This document shows, one piece after another, positions 23,048 to 31,700 of a DNA stretch of 35,523 nt. A program made the translations under genes and the position numbers. The stretch spans positions 1 to 35,523 of the forward strand of contig NZ_JHWV01000021.1 of the NCBI RefSeq assembly GCF_000622005.1, written 5' to 3'. The number at the start of each line of letters is the position of its first letter. Position 1 is the first letter of the stretch. This stretch comes from Anaerovibrio sp. RM50 (GTDB taxonomy: Bacteria; Bacillota; Negativicutes; Selenomonadales; Selenomonadaceae). Under the pieces are notes generated by a model. The model ran no database searches. It was given only the letters and a program-made list of their open reading frames with translations, and was not told where the DNA came from.

Positions 23048-24082
23048 TTATCCAATATCACGTATGGCCAGACCGGACTCCTGTAAAAAGGCAGCCAGCT
23101 TGTTCACACCATCCATTATATCCCTGTAATGCTCAGGGGTTAAGGACTGTGGACCATCAGAAAGGGCCTTGGCCGGATCAGGGTGCATTTCCATCATTAG
23201 TCCGTCAGCTCCTGCAGCCACAGCTGCAAAGGCCATTGGTTTTACCATGCGCCACTTGCCTGTCCCATGGCTTGGATCCACAATAATTGGCAAATGGGAC
23301 AAATGCTTAACCGCAGCCACTGCACTTAAATCCAGAGTATTGCGGGTATATTCCTCATAACTCCTGATACCCCGTTCACACAAGATAATCTGTTCATTGC
23401 CCTCACTCATAATGTACTCAGCGGCATTTAGCCATTCATCTATGGTAGCAGATATGCCTCGCTTTAATAGAACCGGCTTATGCTGGCGTCCCACTTCCTT
23501 AAGAAGACGGAAATTCTGCATATTTCTTGCACCGATTTGCAGCACATCCACGTACTCAGCAACCTTATTTACATTTTCCACCTCGGTGACTTCTGAAACA
23601 ATTTTAAGGCCGTAACGCTTGCCTGTCTCTGCCAGATACTTCAGCCCCAACTCCTCCAGTCCTTGGAATGAATATGGTGAAGTTCTGGGTTTGTATGCAC
23701 CGCCCCGCAGGAACTGTGCTCCCCCGGATTTTACAATTTCAGCAGCCTCCATTATCTGCTCCCTGGATTCCACTGCACAGGGACCAGCTATGGCCACCAA
23801 ATTGCCATCACCGACTTTAATGCCGTCAATATCAATCACCGTAGGCTGGGGATGATATTCCCGGCTGACCAACTTGTAACTCTTAGAAATACTCACTGCT
23901 TTTTCTACACCTTCAAGTGACTCCACGTTAAGACAGCACATCTTCTCACGGTCACCAATAACCCCTATGATAGTCTGAAACTCTCCCTCCATAACCTTTC
24001 CGGAGAGCCCGTTGTATTCAATTGCCTTTATAACCTCCTGAATGCTGCTTTCATCAGCACCAGCCTGCATAATAATAACCAT
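23048..24082 (-). CDS. aroF: 3-deoxy-7-phosphoheptulonate (DAHP) synthase, type I-beta with N-terminal regulatory domain
   Basis: A 344-residue enzyme that condenses PEP and erythrose 4-phosphate, the first step of the shikimate pathway. Residues 1-75 form a ferredoxin-like regulatory domain as in Thermotoga and Firmicute enzymes, where it confers feedback control by an aromatic amino acid. The catalytic barrel carries IAGPCAVES (98-106, with metal-ligand Cys102), RGGAYKPRTSPYSFQG, KRGISATI, DPSHGTG and EMHPDP. ATG at 24082 is preferred over the adjoining TTG because GAGGT lies upstream. It follows pheA, separated by one dispersed module, so the pair serves phenylalanine synthesis. Assignment of aroF rather than aroG as symbol is conventional. 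Confidence 0.95.
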   Translation of the reverse strand: MVIIMQAGADESSIQEVIKAIEYNGLSGKVMEGEFQTIIGVIGDREKMCCLNVESLEGVEKAVSISKSYKLVSREYHPQPTVIDIDGIKVGDGNLVAIAGPCAVESREQIMEAAEIVKSGGAQFLRGGAYKPRTSPYSFQGLEELGLKYLAETGKRYGLKIVSEVTEVENVNKVAEYVDVLQIGARNMQNFRLLKEVGRQHKPVLLKRGISATIDEWLNAAEYIMSEGNEQIILCERGIRSYEEYTRNTLDLSAVAAVKHLSHLPIIVDPSHGTGKWRMVKPMAFAAVAAGADGLMMEMHPDPAKALSDGPQSLTPEHYRDIMDGVNKLAAFLQESGLAIRDIG

Positions 24083-24117
24083 CAAATACCTCTTTATAAT
24101 ATACGTCTTTCATTATA

Positions 24118-24160
24118 TTATAACGCCATTGTTCAAATTTTGCCAAAGGCAAAATATTCC
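24118..24160 (-). repeat. Dispersed hairpin/TATAAT module, copy 3
   Basis: Minus-strand order: GGAATATTTTGCC-TTT-GGCAAAAT hairpin, TTTGAACAA, two bases, GCGTTATAAT. It lies between the pheA stop codon and aroF with the TATAAT end facing aroF. Confidence 0.75.
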
Positions 24161-24182
24161 TTACATAATGGAAAAAAATATT

Positions 24183-25052
24183 CTACTCTCTTCTGTTGTC
24201 TGCACAAATTACGGGAAAGCGCCCCGGATTTTTCAGCCACACGCTCTTGCGGCGGATTCCTTGCATGGCCGCATCGAGATTTACAATTCTTTTTGGAACA
24301 TCAACATCAAAAAAGAAAATATATTCTCCCAGTCCTGTTCTGGCGGGCCGTGACTCGATACGGGTCATGTTCACATCCCTTGTGGCCATTTCCAAAAGAA
24401 CCTCGCAAAGACGTCCTGCATCCTTGCCATCTATCTGGCATATAATAAGTGTCTTTTCCTCAGGAAGTTCAGTGCTGTAATCATTGCGGGCAAGCTGATA
24501 AAATCGGGTGGAATTATTATCCCGGTCTTCAATATTATGGTCAACAGCCACAAGACCGTTCATTTCTCCTGCCCTTTCGGTGCATATAGCCGCCCAGCCG
24601 CTGTCATTTGCCATTTCCCCCACCTGGGCAGCAGCTGCTGCTGTACTCACCACGGCCTCCTGCTCCGCCTGGGGATAGTTTTTCATAAGGTACTCCCGAC
24701 ACTGGGCCAAAGGCTGGGCATGGGACAAAATCCTGGTAATGGGACCATGATTCTCCTTTGCCATAAGGTGGTTGTGTACGCCCCAAATCAGTTCCCGAAT
24801 AACCTTCAGGCCATCACAGTTGGCCAGTGTATCAAGGGTGATGTTAATGGAACCCTCTATGGAATTTTCTACGGGCACCAGACACGTATCCACTGCGCCA
24901 GTTTCCACCGCATGTATGGCTGCATAAATATTGGCCAGGGGAACCAGCCTGCATTTTTCCGGCAACTGTTCATTCAAATACAATGCCGCCGCTTCGCTGT
25001 GGGTTCCCACAGGCCCCAAGTATCCTAAAGTTTCCACCAATAAACCACCCAT
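24183..25052 (-). CDS. pheA: Prephenate dehydratase
   Basis: A 289-residue monofunctional prephenate dehydratase that converts prephenate to phenylpyruvate. The catalytic domain starts with LGYLGPVGTHSE (9-20) and includes VPVENSIEGSI (59-69) and the catalytic Thr-Arg-Phe (182-184). A C-terminal ACT domain (about 200-280) holds the ESRPARTGLGEYIFFFDV phenylalanine-binding region; the usual GAL part of the ACT site reads GKDAGRLCEVL. No chorismate mutase domain is fused. The ATG at 25052 has a weak ribosome site; a GTG five codons downstream with GGTGG ahead of it is an alternative. A clear promoter lies upstream, and aroF follows. Confidence 0.94.
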   Translation of the reverse strand: MGGLLVETLGYLGPVGTHSEAAALYLNEQLPEKCRLVPLANIYAAIHAVETGAVDTCLVPVENSIEGSINITLDTLANCDGLKVIRELIWGVHNHLMAKENHGPITRILSHAQPLAQCREYLMKNYPQAEQEAVVSTAAAAAQVGEMANDSGWAAICTERAGEMNGLVAVDHNIEDRDNNSTRFYQLARNDYSTELPEEKTLIICQIDGKDAGRLCEVLLEMATRDVNMTRIESRPARTGLGEYIFFFDVDVPKRIVNLDAAMQGIRRKSVWLKNPGRFPVICADNRRE

Positions 25053-25097
25053 CTCTATCCAAAATAATACATAAAGCTACTGTAACAATGTAAATTA

Positions 25098-25126
25098 ATT
25101 ATATATTTTATAGCAAAAATTCGCAA
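25098..25126 (-). promoter_or_regulatory. pheA-aroF promoter
   Basis: Minus strand: -35 TTGCGA (25121-25126), 17-bp spacer, perfect -10 TATAAT (25098-25103). TGTAACA (25081-25087) and TGTTACA (25130-25136) form an inverted repeat around the promoter that may be an operator. Confidence 0.75.
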
Positions 25127-25215
25127 TAATGTTACACATTTAGGTATTGTACATTGACAGATGTTTTTTGTTCTACTATAACATTTGGGTATAGATAGTA
25201 TTTTATTTTTGTATA

Positions 25216-25235
25216 TTGTCAAAAATGTTTGATAA
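25216..25235 (+). promoter_or_regulatory. Palindrome upstream of korDABC
   Basis: TTGTCAAA, four bases, TTTGATAA: an 8-4-8 palindrome with a single mismatch, about 27 bp upstream of a TATAAT (25263-25268) that is the likely kor -10. The size and T/A-rich arms suggest a dimeric regulator; a Rex-type redox site is possible but unproven. Confidence 0.4.
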
Positions 25236-25262
25236 ATTTATTAAATATTGCCAAAATTCTGA

Positions 25263-25268
25263 TATAAT
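25263..25268 (+). promoter_or_regulatory. Likely -10 element of the kor operon
   Basis: A perfect TATAAT on the plus strand, about 80 bp before korD. The best -35 at suitable distance is TTAAAT (25241-25246, 16-bp spacing), which is weak, so an activator could be involved. Confidence 0.5.
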
Positions 25269-25345
25269 CTATTTAAGAGTGCATCGTTAGATTTTTTCTA
25301 AAGGATTGCCAAGTGTATTATGTATGAGTAATTGGAGGGGAGAAA

Positions 25346-25546
25346 ATGAATTCCGAAATTACTATCAAGCTTCCGCGATGCAAGGGGTGTGGTATCTGCG
25401 TGGCATTCTGCCCGAAGCAGGTTCTTGCCGTGGACGAGCTGGGAAAGGTAATGGTAGTTAATGCCGATGCCTGCATTGCCTGTGGTCAGTGCGAACTTCG
25501 TTGTCCAGATTACGCAATTTTTGTAGATAAGAAGGTGAAGGCATGA
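25346..25546 (+). CDS. korD: 2-oxoacid:ferredoxin oxidoreductase, delta (ferredoxin-like) subunit
   Basis: A 66-residue protein with two 4Fe-4S motifs: Cys12-x2-Cys15-x2-Cys18-x3-Cys22 and Cys43-x2-Cys46-x2-Cys49-x3-Cys53. It passes electrons from the thiamine-diphosphate centre of the oxidoreductase to free ferredoxin. The ribosome site GGAGGGGAG is excellent. Its stop overlaps the korA start (ATGA), showing translational coupling, and it heads the D-A-B-C operon. Confidence 0.93.
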   Translation: MNSEITIKLPRCKGCGICVAFCPKQVLAVDELGKVMVVNADACIACGQCELRCPDYAIFVDKKVKA

Positions 25547-26691
25547 GTAAAGCGAGATTAATGCAAGGTAATGAAGCCTGCGTAGAGGGCGCATTAGCGG
25601 CAGGCGTACGCTTCTTTGGCGGTTACCCTATTACACCTTCTACAGAGGTTGCAGAAGGTATGGCCAAGCTGCTGCCAACTGTTGGGGGCAAGTTTGTGCA
25701 GATGGAGGACGAAATTGCCAGTATGGGTGTTGTTTTAGGTGCATCCCTGGCTGGAAAGAAAGCTGTCACTGCTTCCTCCGGCCCTGGTATTTCCCTTAAG
25801 CAGGAGCTTATCGGCTACGCTGCTGCTGCTGAAATTCCTGTTGTTATCGTAAACGTACAGCGTGTTGGTCCGTCCACTGGTCAGCCTACAGCTCCTTCAC
25901 AGGGTGATGTTATGCAGGCCCGCTGGGGTACCCACGGCGACCATCCAATGATTGCCCTGTCCCCATGGAGTGTCCGTGAGGCATTTGATACTGCTGTTAT
26001 GGCTGTTAATTATTCCGAGCGTTTCCGCACTCCTGTTATTCTCCTGATGGATGAAATCGTTGGTCATTTGCGTGAGAAGGTGGAACTTCCTGAAGCATCA
26101 GCCATCGAAATCTACCCACGCCGCAAACCTTCCTGCACCAGAGCAGAGGGCTATGAGCCATTTACTCCTGATAAGGATTTGGTGCCAAACACCGCCAACT
26201 TCGGCGAGGGCTACCACATTCATGTAACTGGTCTTATCCACGATGATACCGGTTTCCCTATCGGCAGTCCAAAAATTACCCGCGAGGTGACCAAGCGCCT
26301 CCACGACAAAATTGAAATTGCCCGTGATGAAATCACCCATGTAGAGGAATACTTCATGGATGATGCAGAATATGCCGTAATTGCCTTTGGCGGCACCGCC
26401 CGTACTGCTTATGAAGCCGTTGCCAATGCCCGTAAGAAGGGTGTTAAGGTAGGCATGGTCCGTCTCATTACCATCTGGCCATTTGCCGACAAGGCTGTCA
26501 AGAAGATAGCTGAAAAGGTTAAGGGCATTCTGGTGGCTGAGCTGAATTATGGTCAGCTGGTAGGCGAGGTTGAGCGTGTTGTAGCCGGCAAGTGCCCTGT
26601 AGAGCTCTGCGCCAAATATGACATGACTATCTTTGAACCAGCTGAGATTGAAGCCGGAATTGATGAGCTTGTAGCAGGAGGTAAGGCATAA
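25543..26691 (+). CDS. korA: 2-oxoglutarate (2-oxoacid):ferredoxin oxidoreductase, alpha subunit
   Basis: A 382-residue alpha subunit. The N-terminal pyrimidine-binding domain has GNEACVEGALAAGVRFFGGYPITPSTE (9-35) and TASSGPGISLKQELIGYA, followed by the transketolase C-like domain (from about 255, VIAFGGTARTAYEA). With beta and gamma it decarboxylates a 2-oxoacid to acyl-CoA, reducing ferredoxin; run backwards it fixes CO2 into 2-oxoglutarate. Gene order and sequence style match the KorDABC group, but the substrate (2-oxoglutarate or branched 2-oxoacids) cannot be fixed from sequence by eye. It overlaps korD by 4 bp and korB by 1 bp. Confidence 0.92.
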   Translation: MSKARLMQGNEACVEGALAAGVRFFGGYPITPSTEVAEGMAKLLPTVGGKFVQMEDEIASMGVVLGASLAGKKAVTASSGPGISLKQELIGYAAAAEIPVVIVNVQRVGPSTGQPTAPSQGDVMQARWGTHGDHPMIALSPWSVREAFDTAVMAVNYSERFRTPVILLMDEIVGHLREKVELPEASAIEIYPRRKPSCTRAEGYEPFTPDKDLVPNTANFGEGYHIHVTGLIHDDTGFPIGSPKITREVTKRLHDKIEIARDEITHVEEYFMDDAEYAVIAFGGTARTAYEAVANARKKGVKVGMVRLITIWPFADKAVKKIAEKVKGILVAELNYGQLVGEVERVVAGKCPVELCAKYDMTIFEPAEIEAGIDELVAGGKA

Positions 26692-27515
26692 TGGAAAGAT
26701 CTTTTGAAAAATATTTTCGTCAGAATCGCCTGCCACACCTCTGGTGTCCAGGCTGTGGCAACGGCATTGTTATGAAGGCCATCGTTCAGGCCATAGAAAA
26801 GAAGGGTCTGGATCAGGATAAAACTGTAATCGTTTCCGGTATCGGCTGCTCCTCCAGAGCTTCCGGCTATATGGACTTCGATACACTCCATACAGCTCAT
26901 GGCCGTGCAATTCCTTTTGCCACCGGCATTAAGCTGGCAAATCCAGAGCTGAATGTTATCGTTATTACTGGTGATGGTGACTGCACTGCCATCGGCGGCA
27001 ATCACTTCATTCACGGCTGCCGCCGTAATGTGGATCTCACTGTAGTGCTCTTTAATAACAGCATATATGGTATGACCGGCGGTCAGGCCTCTCCTATGAC
27101 TCCTACCCACAAGAAGGCCACCACTGCACCTTACGGTGCCATTGACAGAAACTTTGACGCCTGCCGTCTGGCTGAGGCTGCCGGTGCTACCTATGTAGCC
27201 CGCTCCACTGCCTTCCATGTTCAGCATCTTACTGACATGATTGCCGGGGGTATCGACAACAAGGGCTTCTCATTTGTAGAGGCTATCTGCCAGTGTCCTA
27301 CCTCCTTCGGCCGCAAGAACAAGATGGCTGACCCGGCCAAGATGATGATGTGGATGCGTGACAACGCTGTAATGAAGGCAGCCTGGGACAAGCTTCCAGA
27401 TGATAAGAAGACTGAGGAAAAATTCCCTATCGGCCTCTTCTACAATGAAAGCGAAACAGATTATGCAACTGCCTACAACGAGGTTATTCAGATTGCAGGA
27501 GGTGCTGATAAATGA
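26691..27515 (+). CDS. korB: 2-oxoglutarate (2-oxoacid):ferredoxin oxidoreductase, beta subunit
   Basis: A 274-residue thiamine-diphosphate-binding subunit. It has LWCPGCGNG (17-25), which in relatives helps hold a cluster or cofactor, the SGIGCSSR segment (49-56), and the ThDP motif GDGDC (94-98) ending in NN (122-123) with YGMTGGQ. It catalyses decarboxylation together with KorA. Start and stop overlap its neighbours (TAATG with korA, ATGA with korC), so the four genes form one tightly coupled operon. Length is typical. Confidence 0.93.
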   Translation: MERSFEKYFRQNRLPHLWCPGCGNGIVMKAIVQAIEKKGLDQDKTVIVSGIGCSSRASGYMDFDTLHTAHGRAIPFATGIKLANPELNVIVITGDGDCTAIGGNHFIHGCRRNVDLTVVLFNNSIYGMTGGQASPMTPTHKKATTAPYGAIDRNFDACRLAEAAGATYVARSTAFHVQHLTDMIAGGIDNKGFSFVEAICQCPTSFGRKNKMADPAKMMMWMRDNAVMKAAWDKLPDDKKTEEKFPIGLFYNESETDYATAYNEVIQIAGGADK

Positions 27516-28042
27516 GAAAACAGCTTAGATTATCTGGCTCAGGCGGCCAGGGTGTAATAACCGCTGCTATTATTTTTGCCGAGGCTGCTGTATCAGAGGG
27601 CAAGGAGGCTGTACAGTCCCAGTCCTATGGTCCTGAGGCCCGCGGCGGTGCCTCCAAGTCCGAGGTTATTATTGATGACCAGCCAATCTACCATCCTCAC
27701 GTTGAGGTTCCGGATCTGGTACTGGCCATGACCCAAAAGGCTGCAGACAAGTATTATGCAGACCTTAATCCGGAAGGAGTTCTTGTGCTTGATACTGATC
27801 TGGTACCAGAACCACCTAAGTTTAAGAATATCATCCGCATTCCGATCACCAAGCTGGCAGTGGAAGAGATTGGAAAGTCCCTCTTTGCCAATATTGTGGC
27901 TCTTGGTGCTCTGGTACGCATCACCGGCATTGTTGATTTTGAATCCATCAAAAAGGCCGTTGCCAACCGTGTACCACCTCATACCGTAGAGCAGAACATG
28001 AAGGCTCTGCAGGTGGGCTGGGATGCTGTTCCCGAAAAATAA
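27512..28042 (+). CDS. korC: 2-oxoglutarate (2-oxoacid):ferredoxin oxidoreductase, gamma subunit
   Basis: A 176-residue catalytic-domain gamma subunit. It begins with the conserved RLSGSGGQGVITAAIIFAEAA (6-26) and contains SYGPEARGGASKSEVIID (37-54), both hallmarks of this subunit, where the first Gly-rich segment contacts coenzyme A. It is the last gene of korDABC and ends at a bidirectional terminator shared with the convergent fbp gene. Confidence 0.93.
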   Translation: MRKQLRLSGSGGQGVITAAIIFAEAAVSEGKEAVQSQSYGPEARGGASKSEVIIDDQPIYHPHVEVPDLVLAMTQKAADKYYADLNPEGVLVLDTDLVPEPPKFKNIIRIPITKLAVEEIGKSLFANIVALGALVRITGIVDFESIKKAVANRVPPHTVEQNMKALQVGWDAVPEK

Positions 28043-28065
28043 AAAACACTTGATATCCTAAAAAT

Positions 28066-28113
28066 AATACCTCCTGAAAGAAAAGGCCAATGCCAATCCC
28101 TTCAGGAGGTATT
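28066..28113. terminator. Bidirectional terminator between korC and fbp
   Basis: AATACCTCCTGAA (28066-28078) is inverted at 28101-28113 (TTCAGGAGGTATT), with A/T-rich flanks on both sides, so it can end both convergent transcripts. Confidence 0.9.
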
Positions 28114-28125
28114 TTATTTATAATA

Positions 28126-30033
28126 TTAATCTTTTGGCTTCAACGTTCCGTTCTGGTAAGCTGTCAGGAGATTGTAAAGATCTGTAATTTCCTCCTGAAT
28201 AACCTTTCCCTCATCAGTATCTCCCACGCTGGTGTTCTTGGACTGCAGTTCCAGGGTTTCAGATACGGATTCGATGTCCTTGTTGTTCTTCAGGGCTTCT
28301 TTTACATCAGCAACTGTCTGGTGCTCCAGCAGCCTCAAGCCGCGGGAATTGGAAATAAGGGTGTAGCCGGAGATACCCGTCTTGTTGTGATAGGCACGGC
28401 AGAAGCCGCCATCAATGACGATAGCCTTGCCATTGGCCTTTACAGGTGTCTCACCCTTCTTTACCTTCACCGGCACGTGACCATTAATAATATGTCCCTC
28501 CTCCGGATCCAGTCCGAATTCCTCCAAAATCTTCTCGCAGACCTCTTCCTTGTTAATCAGCTTATAATAAGGATCTGACGGCTCCTTCCAGGTGGACTCG
28601 TCCACCAAGAACATACGTTCGAAGGTGCGGAATTCACGGCCGCTGATAGGAGAAAGAAGGCCACTCCACAGGAACCACATGAAATCCAAAGCTCTCTGGT
28701 CCTTGCCTGACTGGGCCTTTCTGGCCAGCTGGTCAACGAAATCCAGATATGCCCTTCCCTTGTACTTCTTGCCATCAAAGGTTATTTCCTTAAAGGAACC
28801 ATCGTTGTTGAGAGGCACACAGCCATGGAAAAGCAAATTACCGTTGAAGCAGGTATATACGCTGCCGTGCTTATAAAGATAATCCACGTGGCGGCGCAGC
28901 TGCTCGCTTTCAATAAAGAAGGACTTTAAATGCTCCATAATAGCCGCTTCTTCCTTGGTGAGCTCGTAAGGATTTTTCGGGTCAATGGTAGGGAAATAAG
29001 CAGAGGACAATTCATATCTCTTGCCATCCTTTTTGAAGCAGGAGGTCTTATAATCCACATACTCAAGCAGCAGGCGGCTGTCCATATGGAAATCAGGATT
29101 ACGCTTAATAAGCTGCCCCTCCAGCTTGAACATAATCATAGACATGGCCTTTTCCGAGGCCTTTAATGGGCTTTCATCAGGATAAATACGGTGTGCAAAG
29201 AGGGAAAGTGGACGAAGACTGATGGCATAGCCCTTCTCCAATACATCGGTATTGTTATACCGCAAGCTGTTTCTGACAACTCCCGCAATGCAAACCTCAC
29301 TGCCGCAGGCCGCTCCCATCCACATAACATCATGGTTTCCCCACTGGATATCTATGGAAGGATAATTCATTACCATTTCCATAATTGCATCAGGACGGTT
29401 GCCTCTGTCGAAGAAATCACCCACAATATGCATGTGATCCACAGCCAGGCGTTTAATCAAAATGGTTAAGGCGATAATGAAATCCGATGCCCCATCCACC
29501 TGGACAATCATATTCAAAAGCCGCTTGTGATAAATAAACTGGGCATGGTCTGCCTCCGGGTGGGTATTCAAAAGCTCCATGATTACGCTGCGGTAACGCT
29601 TCGGTACAAAGCTGTTAACCTTGTCCAAAGGATACTTGTAGCTCATTAACTTTACCACCTCAAGGAGTCTGGCCAGACTTTCCCGATACCATTCCGGATT
29701 ATTGCGGCGCTTATCCTTCATCTGCTCAATCTTTTCCTTAGGATAATAGATAAGGGTGCAGAATTCGGCCTTTTCCTCATCTGTCAGACGGGCCCCAAAT
29801 ACATAATCAACCTTTTCTTTGATTACCCCGGAGCAGTTGTTGAAAATATGATAGAAAAGCTCATATTCCCCATGCAGGTCACTTAAAAAGTGCTCAACCC
29901 CCTTTGGCAGGCTAAGGCTGGCCTGGAGATGAATCAATTTTGAATAAACGGATTCCTTGGTAGGATACTTCTCCGCCAACAGCCTTAAATATCTTTGCTT
30001 CTGCTTTTGCAAATTTGTGATTGGTGCTTTCAT
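28126..30033 (-). CDS. fbp: Fructose-1,6-bisphosphatase, class III
   Basis: A 635-residue Firmicute-type FBPase, close to the usual 640-670. It belongs to the calcineurin-like metallophosphatase fold: GDFFDRGNRPD and WGNHDVMWMGAA supply metal-binding Asp, Asn and His residues, with a further block at INGHVPVKVKKGE near the C-terminus. It removes the 1-phosphate of fructose 1,6-bisphosphate, the committed step of gluconeogenesis, and is manganese-dependent in Bacillus. GAGAGG precedes the ATG by 10 bases. The short upstream space contains an AAGGGG/CCCCTT hairpin (30069-30086) that could lie in its 5' UTR. Gluconeogenesis fits the pyruvate and oxoacid metabolism next door. Confidence 0.96.
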   Translation of the reverse strand: MKAPITNLQKQKQRYLRLLAEKYPTKESVYSKLIHLQASLSLPKGVEHFLSDLHGEYELFYHIFNNCSGVIKEKVDYVFGARLTDEEKAEFCTLIYYPKEKIEQMKDKRRNNPEWYRESLARLLEVVKLMSYKYPLDKVNSFVPKRYRSVIMELLNTHPEADHAQFIYHKRLLNMIVQVDGASDFIIALTILIKRLAVDHMHIVGDFFDRGNRPDAIMEMVMNYPSIDIQWGNHDVMWMGAACGSEVCIAGVVRNSLRYNNTDVLEKGYAISLRPLSLFAHRIYPDESPLKASEKAMSMIMFKLEGQLIKRNPDFHMDSRLLLEYVDYKTSCFKKDGKRYELSSAYFPTIDPKNPYELTKEEAAIMEHLKSFFIESEQLRRHVDYLYKHGSVYTCFNGNLLFHGCVPLNNDGSFKEITFDGKKYKGRAYLDFVDQLARKAQSGKDQRALDFMWFLWSGLLSPISGREFRTFERMFLVDESTWKEPSDPYYKLINKEEVCEKILEEFGLDPEEGHIINGHVPVKVKKGETPVKANGKAIVIDGGFCRAYHNKTGISGYTLISNSRGLRLLEHQTVADVKEALKNNKDIESVSETLELQSKNTSVGDTDEGKVIQEEITDLYNLLTAYQNGTLKPKD

Positions 30034-30112
30034 CAGTAAAGTGCCTCTCTTTTTTACATCTAAAAACTAAGGGGAAAAAGCCCCTTTTTCCTTAACTACT
30101 ATTGTACTAAAA

Positions 30113-30138
30113 AAAGGGACTGTATTGCCAGTCCCTTT
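30113..30138 (-). terminator. Flagellin gene terminator
   Basis: Minus strand: AAAGGGACTG-GCAATA-CAGTCCCTTT followed by further T. It lies 30 bp past the flagellin stop codon. Confidence 0.92.
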
Positions 30139-30169
30139 TCATGCTTTAGAAATATACGCCTATAACTTC

Positions 30170-31486
30170 TTATTGGAGCAGATTCAGGAACCAGGAGGAG
30201 TTGCTCATGGACTGAGCCAGCATAGCCTGAGCCGCCTGAGTTCTGATATTATAGCTGGTATATTCCGTAATTGCCTTTGCCATATCAGCGCCAATAATAG
30301 TGGTGACAGAATCAGTAACATTAGTCTGCTGGGTCACCAGATTAGTGTGGGTATAATCAAGCCTTGACTGCATGGAGCCTACACTGGTCTGCTGATCAAG
30401 GAGACGGTTAATGGCGTTATCAATAACATTGATGGCCGCATTGGCATCCTCCTGTGTAGAAACGCTGAGATAGGAACCATCAGACCCCTGAAGTCCCAAG
30501 CCCCTTGCACTTGCATCCCCCAGAGCCATGTGCATGTTCTGGGTGGATTCAGAACCGGTATGAAGCACTAGTGAATTATCCCCTCTGTTATCCGCTGCCC
30601 CAATGGACTCAGTGAAATTGTCCAAATCGGAATTGGTGGACTTCTTAACATTGCCCTCAGCATCCGTAACAGAAATGGTAAAGCCCGCAATGGAGCCTGC
30701 AGTGCCGGACTGGGCAGCCTTCACAGTAACGGCATTCTGATCATCTGCGGTATGAACCTCTTTACCGCTGGCATCAGTACCAATCAGAGAAGTGGCAGTA
30801 TCCATGGAGGAAGTATCAAACACTTCTCCTGCCCCTGCCTCGTTGGCCTTCTTGAACACATCTGCCAGAGTGGCTTCTCCCGCAGTAAAGGAAGTGGAAT
30901 AGGTCTTGCCATCCTTTACGAAGGAAACATTTACCGTATCCGTGGCATCAATATTCAGGCTGTCCCCCTGACGTCTGGTAAGGTCGGTAAGCTTGGTGGC
31001 CCCGGTGGTATCCAATCCCAGACTATTATTCGTGTAAGCCTGGCTTGTTTCCATAGTAGCCGCTTTATTGGAACCATTGAGCAAATATTTGCCGTTATAG
31101 GATACCATGGAATTGTCATTAATCTGGTCAAGATACTGATTAAACTCCTTCTGGATAGTGGCTCTGTCACTGTCCTTGGCGGTGGAATTTGCCGCTGCAA
31201 TAGCCTTTTCCTTCAGGGTAGTCAAAATCTCCAGCGTATTGTCCATGGCACCGCTTGCCACATTCAGCATGCTGTTGCCGGTCTGAACGTTGGAGGTAGC
31301 CTGTCCCAAGGAACCGATTTTCACATCCATACGCTTGCCGATAGCGTAATAGGACGCATTATCCTTGGCAGAATTAATTTTATTGCCTGTAGCAACCTGA
31401 TTGGCACTCTTTACTGCCCTGCCGTAATTCATATTTAATGTATTAAGGAGAGCAAGCTGCTGTGCATATGAACCGATGGTAGCCAT
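30170..31486 (-). CDS. Flagellin
   Basis: A 438-residue flagellin. The conserved N-terminal D0/D1 region (1-150) has TGNKINSAKDNASYYAIGKRM and ATSNVQTGNSMLNVASGAM; the conserved C-terminal region (about 340-438) has ANAAINVIDNAINRLLDQQTSVGSMQSRLDYT and ends AQSMSNSSWFLNLLQ. The middle (150-335) is a variable Thr/Ser/Asp-rich surface domain of low similarity. It polymerises into the flagellar filament after export. AAGGAGG precedes the ATG. A sigma-28-like promoter (31558-31584) and its own terminator make it a single-gene unit. Together with the CheX/CheY pair and the MCP-like gene this indicates a motile cell, although no other flagellar genes are near. Confidence 0.95.
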   Translation of the reverse strand: MATIGSYAQQLALLNTLNMNYGRAVKSANQVATGNKINSAKDNASYYAIGKRMDVKIGSLGQATSNVQTGNSMLNVASGAMDNTLEILTTLKEKAIAAANSTAKDSDRATIQKEFNQYLDQINDNSMVSYNGKYLLNGSNKAATMETSQAYTNNSLGLDTTGATKLTDLTRRQGDSLNIDATDTVNVSFVKDGKTYSTSFTAGEATLADVFKKANEAGAGEVFDTSSMDTATSLIGTDASGKEVHTADDQNAVTVKAAQSGTAGSIAGFTISVTDAEGNVKKSTNSDLDNFTESIGAADNRGDNSLVLHTGSESTQNMHMALGDASARGLGLQGSDGSYLSVSTQEDANAAINVIDNAINRLLDQQTSVGSMQSRLDYTHTNLVTQQTNVTDSVTTIIGADMAKAITEYTSYNIRTQAAQAMLAQSMSNSSWFLNLLQ

Positions 31487-31557
31487 ATATATTACCTCCT
31501 TGCCTATTACTGTTTATCATCCATGACACTTCATGACATCATTATTCTTGTATAATT

Positions 31558-31584
31558 TTATCGATATTTACTTAAGAAAAATTA
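31558..31584 (-). promoter_or_regulatory. Candidate sigma-28 promoter of flagellin
   Basis: Minus strand: TAAT (31581-31584), 15-bp spacer, ATCGATAA (31558-31565), against the sigma-28 consensus TAAA-N15-GCCGATAA (3 of 4 and 6 of 8). The start would lie about 65 bases before the flagellin ATG. Confidence 0.45.
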
Positions 31585-31613
31585 AATATTTTTTTAGATT
31601 TTTTTGCGAGAAA

Positions 31614-31658
31614 TATTTTCTTATTTTGAAAGAAAAATTTGAACAAATGCGTTATAAT
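31614..31658 (+). repeat. Dispersed hairpin/TATAAT module, copy 5
   Basis: Plus-strand order: TTTTCTT...AAGAAAA hairpin, TTTGAACAA, two bases, GCGTTATAAT. This is the only copy on the plus strand, and it again points toward the downstream gene (start at 31701), so orientation follows the gene rather than the chromosome. Confidence 0.75.
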
Positions 31659-31700
31659 AGTGTGTATGAGACTTCACTCCAAGGGGAGGATTTTTATATA

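Noticed and set aside
24118-24160. The repeat module as a plain rho-independent terminator of pheA
   Set aside because: The stem is A/T-rich and is followed by the fixed TTTGAACAA core rather than a T-run, and the same core recurs in front of unrelated genes.
31638-31658. TTGAAC and TATAAT in the module as an ordinary sigma-A promoter
   Set aside because: The spacing is only about 9 bp, far from 17, so the two cannot act together as standard -35 and -10 elements.
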